DNA of 64,000 nucleotides from Clostridiaceae bacterium (lineage in GTDB: Bacteria; Bacillota; Clostridia; Peptostreptococcales; Tindalliaceae): the NCBI GenBank assembly GCA_011390155.1, contig JAABSW010000012.1, positions 1-64,000 of the forward strand, written 5' to 3'. Below are positions 35,807 through 44,635 of the stretch, in pieces. The notes under the pieces are model-generated. The model saw nothing but the letters and a program-made list of their open reading frames with translations. It searched no databases and was not told the DNA's origin. A program made the translations under genes and the position numbers. Position 1 is the stretch's first letter; each line of letters opens with the position of its first letter.

Positions 35807-38139
35807 GACTCATCTCCTCCATTCTGTTCCCATTTAGTTGTTTGTCCTACAAAATTTAGGTACGCTTTATAAGATCTTTTCAGCGCCGCATAAGCTTCGG
35901 CTATTTGAAGTGAGTCATTTTTTCTGGAAGCCAGTTGAACTTTAAATACTCTGTTTTTAATATCAAGTTCACCCGCCCTCAAAGACAGCAATTTAATTTG
36001 CTCTGACAAATTATCAACCTTATTATAATCCATCAAATCAATGGCTGCTTCCATGTCGTCCATTAGCCGAAACATATCAGATATAAACTTGTCTGGAGTC
36101 TGGAGGGAGTATTCCCCCTGATTATTCTGGTTATCAACTCGCTGATCAGGTTCAAACCCAGGTTCCAGTACCCGATTTACCGCAGCAAAGAGTTTTTCCA
36201 TGTCAATGGGTTTCGCCACATAGTCATCCATGCCGGAAGCTATAAACCGTTCCCTGTCACCATGTATGGCATGGGCTGTCAGGGCAATAATGGGTGTATA
36301 CGGTGTACCAAATTCTTTTTCCCCTTCTCTGATTCTTCTTGTGGCTTCAATACCGTCAATACCAGGCATCTGTATGTCCATTAAAACCACGTCTGGTTTT
36401 ACTGTTTTCCATTGTTCTACTGCCTCCACACCATCTTTTGCCACACTTAAATCATACCCTTTGGCTTTCAAAATACTAAGAATCACTGTCCGGTTAATGT
36501 CATCGTCTTCTGCAACCAGTAATTTATGGTTGCTTATATTAGTTTTTAACAGTTGTCCACTCTCCAACCCTGATTTTGATATAGTTTCTGCCTCTGTCAG
36601 GAGGAAGGGAATTGTTACACTAAACTCGCTTCCTTCTCCCACCGTACTTTTTACCTCTATGCTACCCCCCATCAATTCAATCAATTGGCGGGTAATGGAA
36701 AGGCCCAATCCTGTTCCTCCAAACCGTCTGGTGATTGATCCGTCCAACTGTGTAAAACTGTCGAACAACCTGGGTATGGCTTCTTTTGGAATCCCCATAC
36801 CTGTGTCTGAAATTTTTATTTCAACCCATAATCTTTCTTCTTCTTTGACTAGCTGATTAACAGTTACTTTAACCTGTCCATGATCGGTAAATTTGATGGC
36901 ATTTCCCACCAGATTATTTATGATTTGCTGCAGGTGCTTAGGATCGCCTGATAACTGTCTGGGCAAATGTGAGTCGACAACCCATAATAGTTGAATGCCT
37001 TTTTTATCAGCTTGAGACTGATGCACACTCATGGATTTTTCCAGCCAATCAGCAAACGCAAAGGAGGTGTAGTCCAATTCCATTTTACCTGATTCTATTT
37101 TGGAAAAATCTAATACATTGTTGATCACATTCAACAGGTTATCACCACAAATCCGAATAACTTCCAGGTTTTCCATCTGCTCTTTTGATAGAGATGAGAG
37201 TTCCAGTAATGAGATCATGCCCAATAAGCCATTCAATGGCGTTCGAATTTCATGGCTCATGTTTGCCAAAAACTCACTCTTAGCCCGATTTGCCAGTTCT
37301 GCCTCCCGTCTGGCTTTTTCAAGTTGTTTCATGTAATATTGACTTTTTTCCAAGTTGTTCTCCGCCATGACGCGGGTTCTTCTTAACTCATCTTCCATAG
37401 CTTTTTGCAATGTCACATCTTCTTTAATGGCCAGGTAGTGGGTCGTTCTTCCCACGCTGTTTTGAATAGGAGAAATCACTGCCTTTTCCCAATAAAACTG
37501 ACCATTTTTTTTGCGGTTATAAAACTCACCTGTCCATATTCGTCCTTCTTCCAACGTATCCCAAAGTTGTTCATACTTTGTTTTTGGTGTACTGCCAGAT
37601 TTTAAAAATCCTGGATCATTGCCCATTACTTCATCACTACCATACTCTGTGATCAAGGTAAACTGTCGGTTCACATAAACAATTTTGTTATCCTCATCTG
37701 TTATTACCACAGCATTAGGACTTTGTTCCAGGGCCAGCTGGTATAGATACAATTTTTCTTCTTTTTCTCTTAACAGGCTTACATCCCTAAAAACAACCAC
37801 AACACCCCGCGGTGTCTGGTTCATCTTTTGAATGGTAGAAAACGTAGCCGATACATAAGACTGGTGACCATCATTATTAACCAATATCACATCCTGGTAT
37901 AGCCCCACTTTTTTTCCAGAGGACAATGCCTCTTTCCACAACCCGCGAACAGATTTCTTTGTGTTTTTATCCATTAACAAAAAGACCTCATCAATGGGTT
38001 TCTCTTTCGCTGTTTCATCGGTCACACCCAACATTTTCTTTGCTGCCTGATTTATACCCGTGATGATCCCCTCTGTATCGGTTGCAATAATACCGTCAGC
38101 GATGGAATCCAATGTCAGTTCCATTAATTCGTTTTGCAT
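35803..38139 (-). CDS. Hybrid sensor histidine kinase with PAS domains
   Basis: A 778-residue cytoplasmic kinase without clear membrane segments. Two PAS domains (about 1-115 and 125-245), HisKA with the phospho-His in ANMSHEIRTPLNG (about residue 295), a HATPase domain with GTGLGLSITRQL, then a receiver domain with VLMDIQMPGIDG and AKPIDM (about 535-650). The last ~110 residues are helical like an Hpt domain, but I see no phospho-His motif. The PAS domains imply a cytoplasmic redox or ligand signal. Its stop overlaps the single-domain regulator; cheB and cheR lie upstream in the same direction. Confidence 0.94.
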   Translation of the reverse strand: MQNELMELTLDSIADGIIATDTEGIITGINQAAKKMLGVTDETAKEKPIDEVFLLMDKNTKKSVRGLWKEALSSGKKVGLYQDVILVNNDGHQSYVSATFSTIQKMNQTPRGVVVVFRDVSLLREKEEKLYLYQLALEQSPNAVVITDEDNKIVYVNRQFTLITEYGSDEVMGNDPGFLKSGSTPKTKYEQLWDTLEEGRIWTGEFYNRKKNGQFYWEKAVISPIQNSVGRTTHYLAIKEDVTLQKAMEDELRRTRVMAENNLEKSQYYMKQLEKARREAELANRAKSEFLANMSHEIRTPLNGLLGMISLLELSSLSKEQMENLEVIRICGDNLLNVINNVLDFSKIESGKMELDYTSFAFADWLEKSMSVHQSQADKKGIQLLWVVDSHLPRQLSGDPKHLQQIINNLVGNAIKFTDHGQVKVTVNQLVKEEERLWVEIKISDTGMGIPKEAIPRLFDSFTQLDGSITRRFGGTGLGLSITRQLIELMGGSIEVKSTVGEGSEFSVTIPFLLTEAETISKSGLESGQLLKTNISNHKLLVAEDDDINRTVILSILKAKGYDLSVAKDGVEAVEQWKTVKPDVVLMDIQMPGIDGIEATRRIREGEKEFGTPYTPIIALTAHAIHGDRERFIASGMDDYVAKPIDMEKLFAAVNRVLEPGFEPDQRVDNQNNQGEYSLQTPDKFISDMFRLMDDMEAAIDLMDYNKVDNLSEQIKLLSLRAGELDIKNRVFKVQLASRKNDSLQIAEAYAALKRSYKAYLNFVGQTTKWEQNGGDES

Positions 38140-38181
38140 GCAGTAACATCCTTCCAGATTGATGCCAAAAATAATTATTCC

Positions 38182-39219
38182 TCAGTTCTGCAGGTGTCGA
38201 ATCAACTCTGTTCCTATTCGATCAAGAGGCAACTGGCGAACAACCGCTCCCATATTATACGCTACCATGGGCATTCCGTAAACAACGCAAGAGTCTTTGT
38301 TTTGACCAAAGGTATAGGCCCCATTTTTTCGCATGGACAGAAGTCCTTTTGCCCCATCGCTTCCCATGCCAGTCAGAATGATACCCACAGCTTTGCGTGC
38401 CACCTTGTCTGCAACCGACTGAAAGAGAACGTCTACGGAAGGACAATGACCACTTACTTTTTCCCCTGGATAACACCGAATGAGGTAGCGAGACCCTTCT
38501 TTCACCACTTTCATATGAAGATCTCCAGGGGCAATGAATGCCATGCCTTCACTCACCACATCACCTGTTGCTGCTTCTTTCACTTGAAGTTGGCATTGGC
38601 TGTTTAGGCGTTCCGCATACATACGGGTAAAAACCGGCGGCATGTGTTGGACAATCACAATACCCGGTGTTGTAACAGGCAGTGTTTTTAGTACTGTCAA
38701 TAACGCATCCGTTCCTCCTGTGGAGGCGCCGATGGCGATTAAATCCACTTCTCTGGATGGCACTAAAGTCTGCTTCGGCTTATTTTCTTCTGATACCTCA
38801 CTGGGCATGCTACGCTTCATCATTGCCACAGATGCAATTTTTATCTTTTTAATCACTTCTATAAGAAATTCATCCAGATCTCCCGGGGTATGGATTTCCG
38901 GCTTGGCAACAAAATCGACTGCACCTGATTCAATGGCTTCAAATACGCTATTTGCTGAGGAACTGATAACAACAACCGGCATTGGGTGTTGCCCCATTAA
39001 TTTTTTTAGAAACGTGATACCATCCATTCTTGGCATGTTAATGTCAAGCGTTAACACGTCCGGATCCAATTCTTCAATTTTATCAACCGCTTCATACGGA
39101 TCACCGGCCACTCCAACAACCTCTAACCGGATATCCCTTGCCAGACCTTTTCTCAATACTTCTCTTGAAACAAGACTGTCATCAATGATTAATACTTTTA
39201 CTCTTCGTTGGGATCCCAT
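38182..39219 (-). CDS. cheB: Chemotaxis response regulator protein-glutamate methylesterase CheB
   Basis: A 345-residue protein. The N-terminal receiver has VLIIDDSLVSRE and the phospho-Asp in VLTLDINMPRMDG. The C-terminal methylesterase has the Ser in AIGASTGGTDAL, the His in IVQHMPP and the Asp in GMGSDGAKGLL. It removes methyl groups (and deamidates Gln) on chemoreceptors when phosphorylated by CheA. cheR is 4 nt upstream, so the adaptation pair is co-expressed. CheA and receptors are not in the window. Confidence 0.96.
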   Translation of the reverse strand: MGSQRRVKVLIIDDSLVSREVLRKGLARDIRLEVVGVAGDPYEAVDKIEELDPDVLTLDINMPRMDGITFLKKLMGQHPMPVVVISSSANSVFEAIESGAVDFVAKPEIHTPGDLDEFLIEVIKKIKIASVAMMKRSMPSEVSEENKPKQTLVPSREVDLIAIGASTGGTDALLTVLKTLPVTTPGIVIVQHMPPVFTRMYAERLNSQCQLQVKEAATGDVVSEGMAFIAPGDLHMKVVKEGSRYLIRCYPGEKVSGHCPSVDVLFQSVADKVARKAVGIILTGMGSDGAKGLLSMRKNGAYTFGQNKDSCVVYGMPMVAYNMGAVVRQLPLDRIGTELIRHLQN

Positions 39220-39223
39220 GACA

Positions 39224-40039
39224 TTATTCCTTTCTATAAACAGCTGGCTGTACGTAGCTCAAACCTTCACTGTCCCGGCCAAGACTCTCAGAATGCCCAA
39301 TAAACAAGTATCCTCCCGGCATAAGATGTTCATAAAAACGCTTTACAAGCTTTTTTTTCGTTGGTGCATCAAAATAAATCATCACATTTCGGCAAAATAT
39401 TGTGTGGAAAGGTTTTTTAAAGGGAAATTGTTCATTCATTAAATTAAAACTGCGTAGAATCAGCTCATTTTTTAAAGCCTGTTGAACTTGGTATTTGTCC
39501 TGATCTAATTTTTGGAAATGGGTTTTTCGCCAACGTTCAGGTAAGGACGCCACTTCTTCCGCCCCATAAATACCTTGATAAGCAGCTTCAAGAGCCTGGG
39601 CAGAAATATCCGTTGCCAAAACTGGTGTGTTCCACGTGGTAATATCTTTTCCAAAGAAATCTTGCATGATCATGGCCAGGGTATATGGTTCCTGTCCTCT
39701 TGAACACCCTGCACTCCAAACACGTACATCTTTGTTTGCTGCGACAGATCGAATCCAGGGCAAGACTTGTTTTTGAAAAAAGCGAAAATGTTCAGGTTCT
39801 CTCATAAAATATGTGTGATTGGTGGTGATTTTGTTCAATAATTCAAAGACTGCCTGACCGGAATCGTCGTTTATAACATGTTCGTAATAGTCGGCAAAGC
39901 TTCCCAAACCTTTTTGAGCCAGGGTACTGGCAAGCCTGCCCGTGATCAATGTACGTTTTTCAGGCCCTAATTTTATACCATAATGACTTCGTATATAGCC
40001 TGTAAGTTGTTGAAATTCCTTGTCTGTGATTTTTAACAT
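39224..40039 (-). CDS. cheR: Chemotaxis protein methyltransferase CheR
   Basis: About 271 residues. The N-terminal helical domain (YIRSHYGIKLGPEKRTLI) is followed by the SAM-binding domain with VWSAGCSRGQEPYTLAM and ATDISAQALE, and FCRNVMIYFD and GGYLFIGHSESL near the end. It methylates chemoreceptor glutamates with SAM. Three in-frame ATGs share one AAAGG site; 40039 has the best spacing (40048 is the longest option). It overlaps the cheB promoter region by being 4 nt upstream of it. Confidence 0.96.
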   Translation of the reverse strand: MLKITDKEFQQLTGYIRSHYGIKLGPEKRTLITGRLASTLAQKGLGSFADYYEHVINDDSGQAVFELLNKITTNHTYFMREPEHFRFFQKQVLPWIRSVAANKDVRVWSAGCSRGQEPYTLAMIMQDFFGKDITTWNTPVLATDISAQALEAAYQGIYGAEEVASLPERWRKTHFQKLDQDKYQVQQALKNELILRSFNLMNEQFPFKKPFHTIFCRNVMIYFDAPTKKKLVKRFYEHLMPGGYLFIGHSESLGRDSEGLSYVQPAVYRKE

Positions 40040-40102
40040 AGGCATCATCCTTTACCATAGTTGGTGACTGGGTGGCTACTTTCACATAAACAGGACATCT
40101 TA

Positions 40103-40696
40103 CTACGATGACTGCTTCATGCAGTTAAGCATCCATTTCAGCTGTTCCATCATGTTATTTTTTAAATTCCATCCACACTCATCCATCTTCCACTGGTACA
40201 TGCTTGACCACAATAAGCCCAGTAACATTTGTGCATAGATTTGTGCAGACTGGTCAGCCGAAAATATTTCCAGTTCAATGCCCTCCTGGGTTAACCGTTC
40301 TACAAAGCTGCTTCTTTTCTGAATAATTTCCTTCATTCTCCTATTGGCTTCTGGTTCATACCGATAAACATCGAATGAAAAAAGCGCCGTTACGATTTGT
40401 GGGTAATTTTCATAATAGGTGGCGTAGGAAGTAAAGAAATAGATGATTGCCTCCTCCGGTTTCATTTGCTGTTGGCTCACTGTGTTCATAAGGTTTTCAT
40501 CAAACGCTGCAAAACGCCCTAAAATGGTTAGAACAATCTCTTTTTTATTGTTGAATTGTCTGTAAACAGCGGGTTCTGTAACGCCCTGCTGATTGGCAAT
40601 TTCTTTCATTGTCAAACCATTTATGCCACCCTGGTCAAGGATATCAATCGCGTTAATGATAATTTTTTCTTTTCGTGTTAAATAGGACTTTGCCAT
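40103..40696 (-). CDS. TetR/AcrR-family transcriptional regulator
   Basis: About 197 residues. The N-terminal HTH (IINAIDILDQGGINGLTMKE, then YRQFNNKKEIVLTIL) is typical of TetR; the C-terminal helical domain binds an unknown ligand. AAGGAGGACAAC precedes ATG 40696; an in-frame ATG at 40720 has no site. It may repress itself or a neighbour. No exporter gene, the usual target, lies next to it. Confidence 0.92.
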   Translation of the reverse strand: MAKSYLTRKEKIIINAIDILDQGGINGLTMKEIANQQGVTEPAVYRQFNNKKEIVLTILGRFAAFDENLMNTVSQQQMKPEEAIIYFFTSYATYYENYPQIVTALFSFDVYRYEPEANRRMKEIIQKRSSFVERLTQEGIELEIFSADQSAQIYAQMLLGLLWSSMYQWKMDECGWNLKNNMMEQLKWMLNCMKQSS

Positions 40697-40781
40697 GTTG
40701 TCCTCCTTTTCATCGTTCATTGCTGTTAGTAATAACTAACACCATTGTAATAAGCATTCTCTGAAATGTCAACAGATAACG

Positions 40782-40814
40782 TAAAAAAATCGCCGGCTTT
40801 TTTCAGCCGACGAC
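40782..40814 (-). terminator. Terminator after the triple-HTH regulator gene
   Basis: GTCGTCGGCT pairs with AGCCGGCGAT (one mismatch) on the minus strand, followed by seven T. Confidence 0.82.
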
Positions 40815-40845
40815 TTGCTTTTCACTTTTTTGTTGATTGTCGTTA

Positions 40846-41619
40846 TTATTTCTGTACATGTGGGTTACGTATCAGATGAATATAGTTAAGCACTCTCACC
40901 ATTTCATCCTTAGAAAAGGTGCAGATTGATCCAATAATGCTTTGCACTTTTGGATCATATAAAACATCCCTCATTTCCGGTGTAATTGCCCCGATCATGT
41001 CTTCAACTTCTTCTTGTTCAAGAATCAGGTAACATACTGATATGCCAAGTAATTCACTTATTTTTTCTATGGTGTCCAGGGAGGCCTGCACTTTTCCGTT
41101 TTCAAGATGTGCCACCATTGCCGGTGATATGCCGGCTGACTCTGCAACATCTTTCTGTGTCATTCGGCGGCCCTTACGTGCTATGCGAAGCTTATCGCCT
41201 ATGATGCTCTGTTTTCTTTTGTTACCTATGAATAAGCTGATCGGCACCCCGAACACCTCTGTGATGGACTTCATTGCAGAAAAGGAGGGAACTTTTTCTC
41301 CCCTTTCCACTTCGCTGAGGTAAGCAGGCGACATGTCGACCAGGATACCCAATTGTTCCAGACTGTATTGATGCTTTTTTCGTAAAACCCGAATTTTGCT
41401 TCCCAGGTTACCCACAGTCATATGTTTCCAACTGGGAACCTCATCATCGCTAATATGCAAGGCATTCACCATGCGGTTGAATGTGCCGGGGGTCATATCC
41501 CTTTTTCCCGTTTCCATGTCGATCCATTGATTGATGGGTATCTTCATCTCATCAGCCATTTGCCGTTCTGTTAAGTTTCGGGATACTCTAATGCTTTTTA
41601 ATACATGTGTACTAATCAT
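40846..41619 (-). CDS. XRE-family regulator with three tandem HTH domains
   Basis: About 257 residues. Three Cro/C1-type helix-turn-helix domains occur in a row: LKSIRVSRNLTERQMADEMK (about 6-60), SKIRVLRKKHQYSLEQLGIL (about 70-125) and KLRIARKGRRMTQKDVAESA (about 135-190). A ~60-residue C-terminal tail follows (FSKDEMVRVLNYIHLIR). Domain 1 lacks the usual Gln-Ser recognition-helix pattern and may be degenerate. AGGAAG precedes ATG 41619; the extension to 41670 lacks a site. Target genes are unknown; the divergent rhodanese lipoprotein gene 430 nt away is a candidate. Confidence 0.88.
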   Translation of the reverse strand: MISTHVLKSIRVSRNLTERQMADEMKIPINQWIDMETGKRDMTPGTFNRMVNALHISDDEVPSWKHMTVGNLGSKIRVLRKKHQYSLEQLGILVDMSPAYLSEVERGEKVPSFSAMKSITEVFGVPISLFIGNKRKQSIIGDKLRIARKGRRMTQKDVAESAGISPAMVAHLENGKVQASLDTIEKISELLGISVCYLILEQEEVEDMIGAITPEMRDVLYDPKVQSIIGSICTFSKDEMVRVLNYIHLIRNPHVQK

Positions 41620-41670
41620 TAAACTCTTCCTTTCCCTCAGCGTTCTAATCACCCTGATAACCTTCATCAT

Positions 41671-42046
41671 GAATCATGATATCATAGATATGCGTCGATG
41701 TATTGTTCTATTATAAACTTTTTTTGTCTTTTTTGCGAAAGATTATTGATTTAATTTTCACATTCGGTTATGATGACATTATATCACATTGTAATTGTAG
41801 TGTCAGCGTATGCATGGCTTATTCGATAGTATATAAAATGTTTTCGAACGAATAGAAGGTTATCAATTGGATATTGTCAGCGTATTTTGTTCCTTGACAA
41901 CCATCGGTGAACAAGCCGATAATCTTTCGTTTCTCCAACCCCAACTTTTGTGGCAGCCATGCCTGTTACCAGCAAGGGTGCCTTGAAATAAATCATCTAT
42001 GCTCGTTACATAAGCAATAATATTATAATTCAAAGGAGGATTTTAT
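41671..42046. other. Intergenic region of about 375 nt between the triple-HTH regulator and the rhodanese gene
   Basis: AT-rich at the regulator side and more GC-rich toward 41900-41985, where two hairpins are visible: ATCGG/CCGAT (41910-41927 area) and a longer one at 41952-41982 (GGCA, CC, TGC pairing with GCA, GG, TGCC around single mismatches). No gene or known riboswitch was recognised. AAAGGAGG at 42033 is the ribosome binding site of the rhodanese gene. Confidence 0.5.
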
Positions 42047-43024
42047 ATGTTGTCAAAGAAAAAAACCATTAGTGTGTTGCTTATTCTACTGTTAAGCCTG
42101 TCTATGCTTGCTGGATGTGGATCTCCAGCGCCTGCCGAAGAACCGGTTGAAGAACCTGCTCCAGTAGAAGAACCTGCAGAGGAACCTGCTGAGGAACCTG
42201 CTGAGGAACCTGCTGAAGAACCTGCCCAACTGGATGAAGCAGAAGTATTGAAATCTTTCACCGAAGAATACTATGCGTCAATGCCAGATAGCAACAATAA
42301 CATGAAGGCGGAAGATGTACTTCAATTAATGACAGATAACCCAGATGCCGTTGTATTACTGGACATGCGTGCGGCTGAAGATTATGATGCAGGCCATCTG
42401 CCAGGTGCCTATCATGCACCTTTCGGTACTTTTACAGATACAATGAAAAAATTACCCACAAACCGTCAAATCATCGTTTACTGTTACAGTGGACAAAACT
42501 CTTCTCAGGGTGCAGCTGCACTTCGCCTAATGGGTTTCAATGCAGTTTCAATGACTTCAGGAATGAATTTTGGATGGGCACCTCTTGAGTTAGGTGAAGA
42601 TACACTGGAAATGGAAGCAAACGAGATGGGTGATGACCGTGACATGGATCTTTCACCTGAGCAGGAAATTGTTTATGCAGCATTGAGTGACTATTTTTCT
42701 GCCGGCAGTAACCATGTTACAGCTCCGGAAGAAATTCAGGAATTAATCGAAGGTAACCCTGGCGCCATCACCATTCTCGACATCCGTGCTGCTGACGACT
42801 ATACAGCAGGTCACATCGAAGGTGCTATCAACATACCCTTCAGAGAAGTTGGCAGCCGACTGGATGAAGTCAGCAAAGTGAAGCCTGTTTATATCTTCTG
42901 CTATTCAGGACAAACTGCCGGACAAACACAAGTGAACATGCGCATTAATGGATACAATAGTTTTACTGCCAACCGAGGCATGATTGGTTGGAATAACGCA
43001 GAACTTCCCGTAGTGACAGAATAA
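42047..43024 (+). CDS. Double-rhodanese lipoprotein
   Basis: A 325-residue protein. A lipoprotein signal ends at LAGC, then a Glu-Glu-Pro-Ala repeat linker (about residues 25-62), then two rhodanese domains (about 75-190 and 215-320). Their active-site loops are VYCYSGQNSS and FCYSGQTAGQ, both with the catalytic Cys. Rhodaneses carry persulfide sulfur, or selenium in some cases. The lipobox places it on the outer face of the membrane, which is unusual but seen in anaerobes. The next gene is the Sec cytochrome, so a joint role in sulfur, selenium or metalloid chemistry outside the cell is possible (inference). It has its own terminator. Confidence 0.93.
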   Translation: MLSKKKTISVLLILLLSLSMLAGCGSPAPAEEPVEEPAPVEEPAEEPAEEPAEEPAEEPAQLDEAEVLKSFTEEYYASMPDSNNNMKAEDVLQLMTDNPDAVVLLDMRAAEDYDAGHLPGAYHAPFGTFTDTMKKLPTNRQIIVYCYSGQNSSQGAAALRLMGFNAVSMTSGMNFGWAPLELGEDTLEMEANEMGDDRDMDLSPEQEIVYAALSDYFSAGSNHVTAPEEIQELIEGNPGAITILDIRAADDYTAGHIEGAINIPFREVGSRLDEVSKVKPVYIFCYSGQTAGQTQVNMRINGYNSFTANRGMIGWNNAELPVVTE

Positions 43025-43070
43025 TCATCAATTCAATAAACTCATCTTCCAGATGAGGAAGCAGGGTTAT

Positions 43071-43112
43071 GCGCCCTTCCCAGATTTGTCTGAGAGGGGC
43101 GTGTTTTCAATA
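43071..43112 (+). terminator. Terminator after the rhodanese gene
   Basis: GCGCCCTTCCCAGA pairs with TCTGAGAGGGGCGT (few mismatches) around TTTG, followed by GTTTTC. Confidence 0.75.
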
Positions 43113-43208
43113 GGTGCATCTATATGTATCAATGTTAGAATTTTTTGTATATTTGATTGTCATTTAATCTACTATCGTTTACAATAAGAGTATGAAGGAG
43201 GTGGTGTT

Positions 43209-44600
43209 ATGACGCAATCTTTATCCTGTAAAAGAATTACTCATCTGACCAGCATACTTGCTCTGACCTTGTTGATGGTGGCTGTTCTTGTGGGATGTGG
43301 AAGTCCTGCAACTGAAAGTCCCACCGAAAGTCCCACCGAAAGCCCCACCGTAAGCGAACCCGAAGGCCCCACCACACCTGTCGCCATTACACCTACTGAC
43401 AGCGCCAGTTGTGTTGCCTGTCATACTGATGCAGACATCATCGAAAGCATGGCAGAACTGGTTGATGACGGTGGCCACGGCGGTGAAGGAGGCTGAGGTG
43501 TGGCAGGGCCTCAGTTGACGGCCACAGAAATGTTTTTAGTGTCCAACGAGTTTACCGCTTCCACCCATGGTGAATTAGGGTGTATTACCTGTCACGGTGG
43601 TGAGAATGTAGCTGATAAGGCTGCCGCCCACGCTGGTATGCAACCTTACCCCTCCAGCGATTTGGAAGGCGTATGTTACCAGTGCCATGCCGGTGTTGCG
43701 GATACTTATGCAGATTCACTTCATTACAACCTGCACGGCATGCAGAATGGGTTAATGGCGTTCTCCAATGACAGTTTGTTATCAGATTCCCCTGAACATG
43801 CAGAAGTTTTTGATAAAAACTGTATTTCCTGTCATGCTACATGCGGTGACTGCCACGTAAGCAGACCCAGTGTTTATTCAGGCGGACTGATCGACCAACA
43901 TAATTTTTTAGGAACACCACCCATGGATCAGACTTGTTTTGGTTGTCATGGAGCCCGTAATGCAGGTGAATTTATGGGAACAGTTGGGTTCCAGGGCGAT
44001 GTTCACTTTGAAATGGGTATGACTTGTATGGATTGTCACCCACAAAATAACTTCCACGGCACAGGAGAAGTGAATGACAGCATGTGGACTAAGGCAGAAT
44101 TGCCTAGCTGTTATGATTGCCATGAAAACCAACAACCTGGTCAATCTGAGCTTCAGGTGCATAACCTTCATACTGAAACAGTATCCTGTCAGGTATGTCA
44201 TGCCCAGGCCAACAATAACTGCTTTGAGTGTCATGTCGAATACAACGAAGATCAAACAGGGCTTGGCAGTACATCTGATGTGCGTCTGATGTTTCGCATT
44301 GGCAACAACCCAATTCAGTCAGAAACACGACCTTACGAATATGTCACGCTGCGTCACATACCGACTTATGTAGATTCTTTTGAAGTAGTAGGCCCTGATA
44401 TGCTCCCAAATTATGATGAAATCAGTAACTGGAAGTATTCACCCACCCATAACATACAACGGTTGACATTCCAGAACGAAACCTGTAACGCTTGCCATGG
44501 CAACGAGAATATATTCCTAAAAGAAAGTGATCTGTTGGAATCTGACAGCCAGGCCAACTGGAACCTGATTCCTGAAGTACCTCCGGAAATGAATAATTAA
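43209..44600 (+). CDS. Undecaheme c-type cytochrome lipoprotein with selenocysteine (Sec96)
   Basis: Read through UGA at 43494-43496 the frame is continuous from ATG 43209 (GAAGGAGGTGG upstream) to TAA 44600, 463 residues. The signal peptide ends at a lipobox (LVGC), and a Ser-Pro-Thr-Glu repeat linker follows. I count 11 CxxCH heme motifs: CVACH before the UGA, then CITCH, CYQCH, CISCH, CGDCH, CFGCH, CMDCH, CYDCH, CQVCH, CFECH and CNACH. The heme motif upstream of the UGA and the ten downstream are in one frame, which argues against two genes. The Sec lies in GGHGGEGG-U-GVAG, 15-20 residues after heme 1. A SECIS-like hairpin follows directly. ResB and ResC genes for heme attachment are next. 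Likely role: extracytoplasmic electron transfer or a Sec-dependent reductase; substrate unknown. Confidence 0.88.
43497..43526 (+). promoter_or_regulatory. Candidate SECIS element of the cytochrome gene
   Basis: Directly after the UGA, GGCCUC (43507-43512) pairs with GA-C-GGCC (43517-43523) with one bulged C and an AGUU loop. The loop starts 17 nt after the UGA and has G at position 2. An alternative 6-bp stem UGUGGC/GCCACA (43499-43504 with 43521-43526) encloses the same region. Both fit the bacterial SECIS layout. Confidence 0.65.
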
Positions 44601-44635
44601 CACCTTGATTGTACAAGAATCCTGTTTATCATTGA

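Noticed and set aside
41880-41985. Selenocysteine tRNA, other tRNA or c-di-GMP riboswitch
   Set aside because: No TTCRANNC-type T-arm, no CCA-compatible acceptor stem and no GEMM core sequence.
42170-42240. CRISPR-like or satellite repeats (GAACCTGC unit)
   Set aside because: These are in-frame codon repeats that encode the Glu-Glu-Pro-Ala linker of the rhodanese lipoprotein; a similar Ser-Pro-Thr-Glu repeat occurs in the cytochrome.
43209-43496. A stand-alone 95-residue lipoprotein, with a separate cytochrome gene starting at GTG 43500
   Set aside because: The second reading would have no signal peptide and no ribosome binding site, and heme motif 1 would be isolated. Both parts are in one frame, separated only by UGA with a SECIS-like hairpin.
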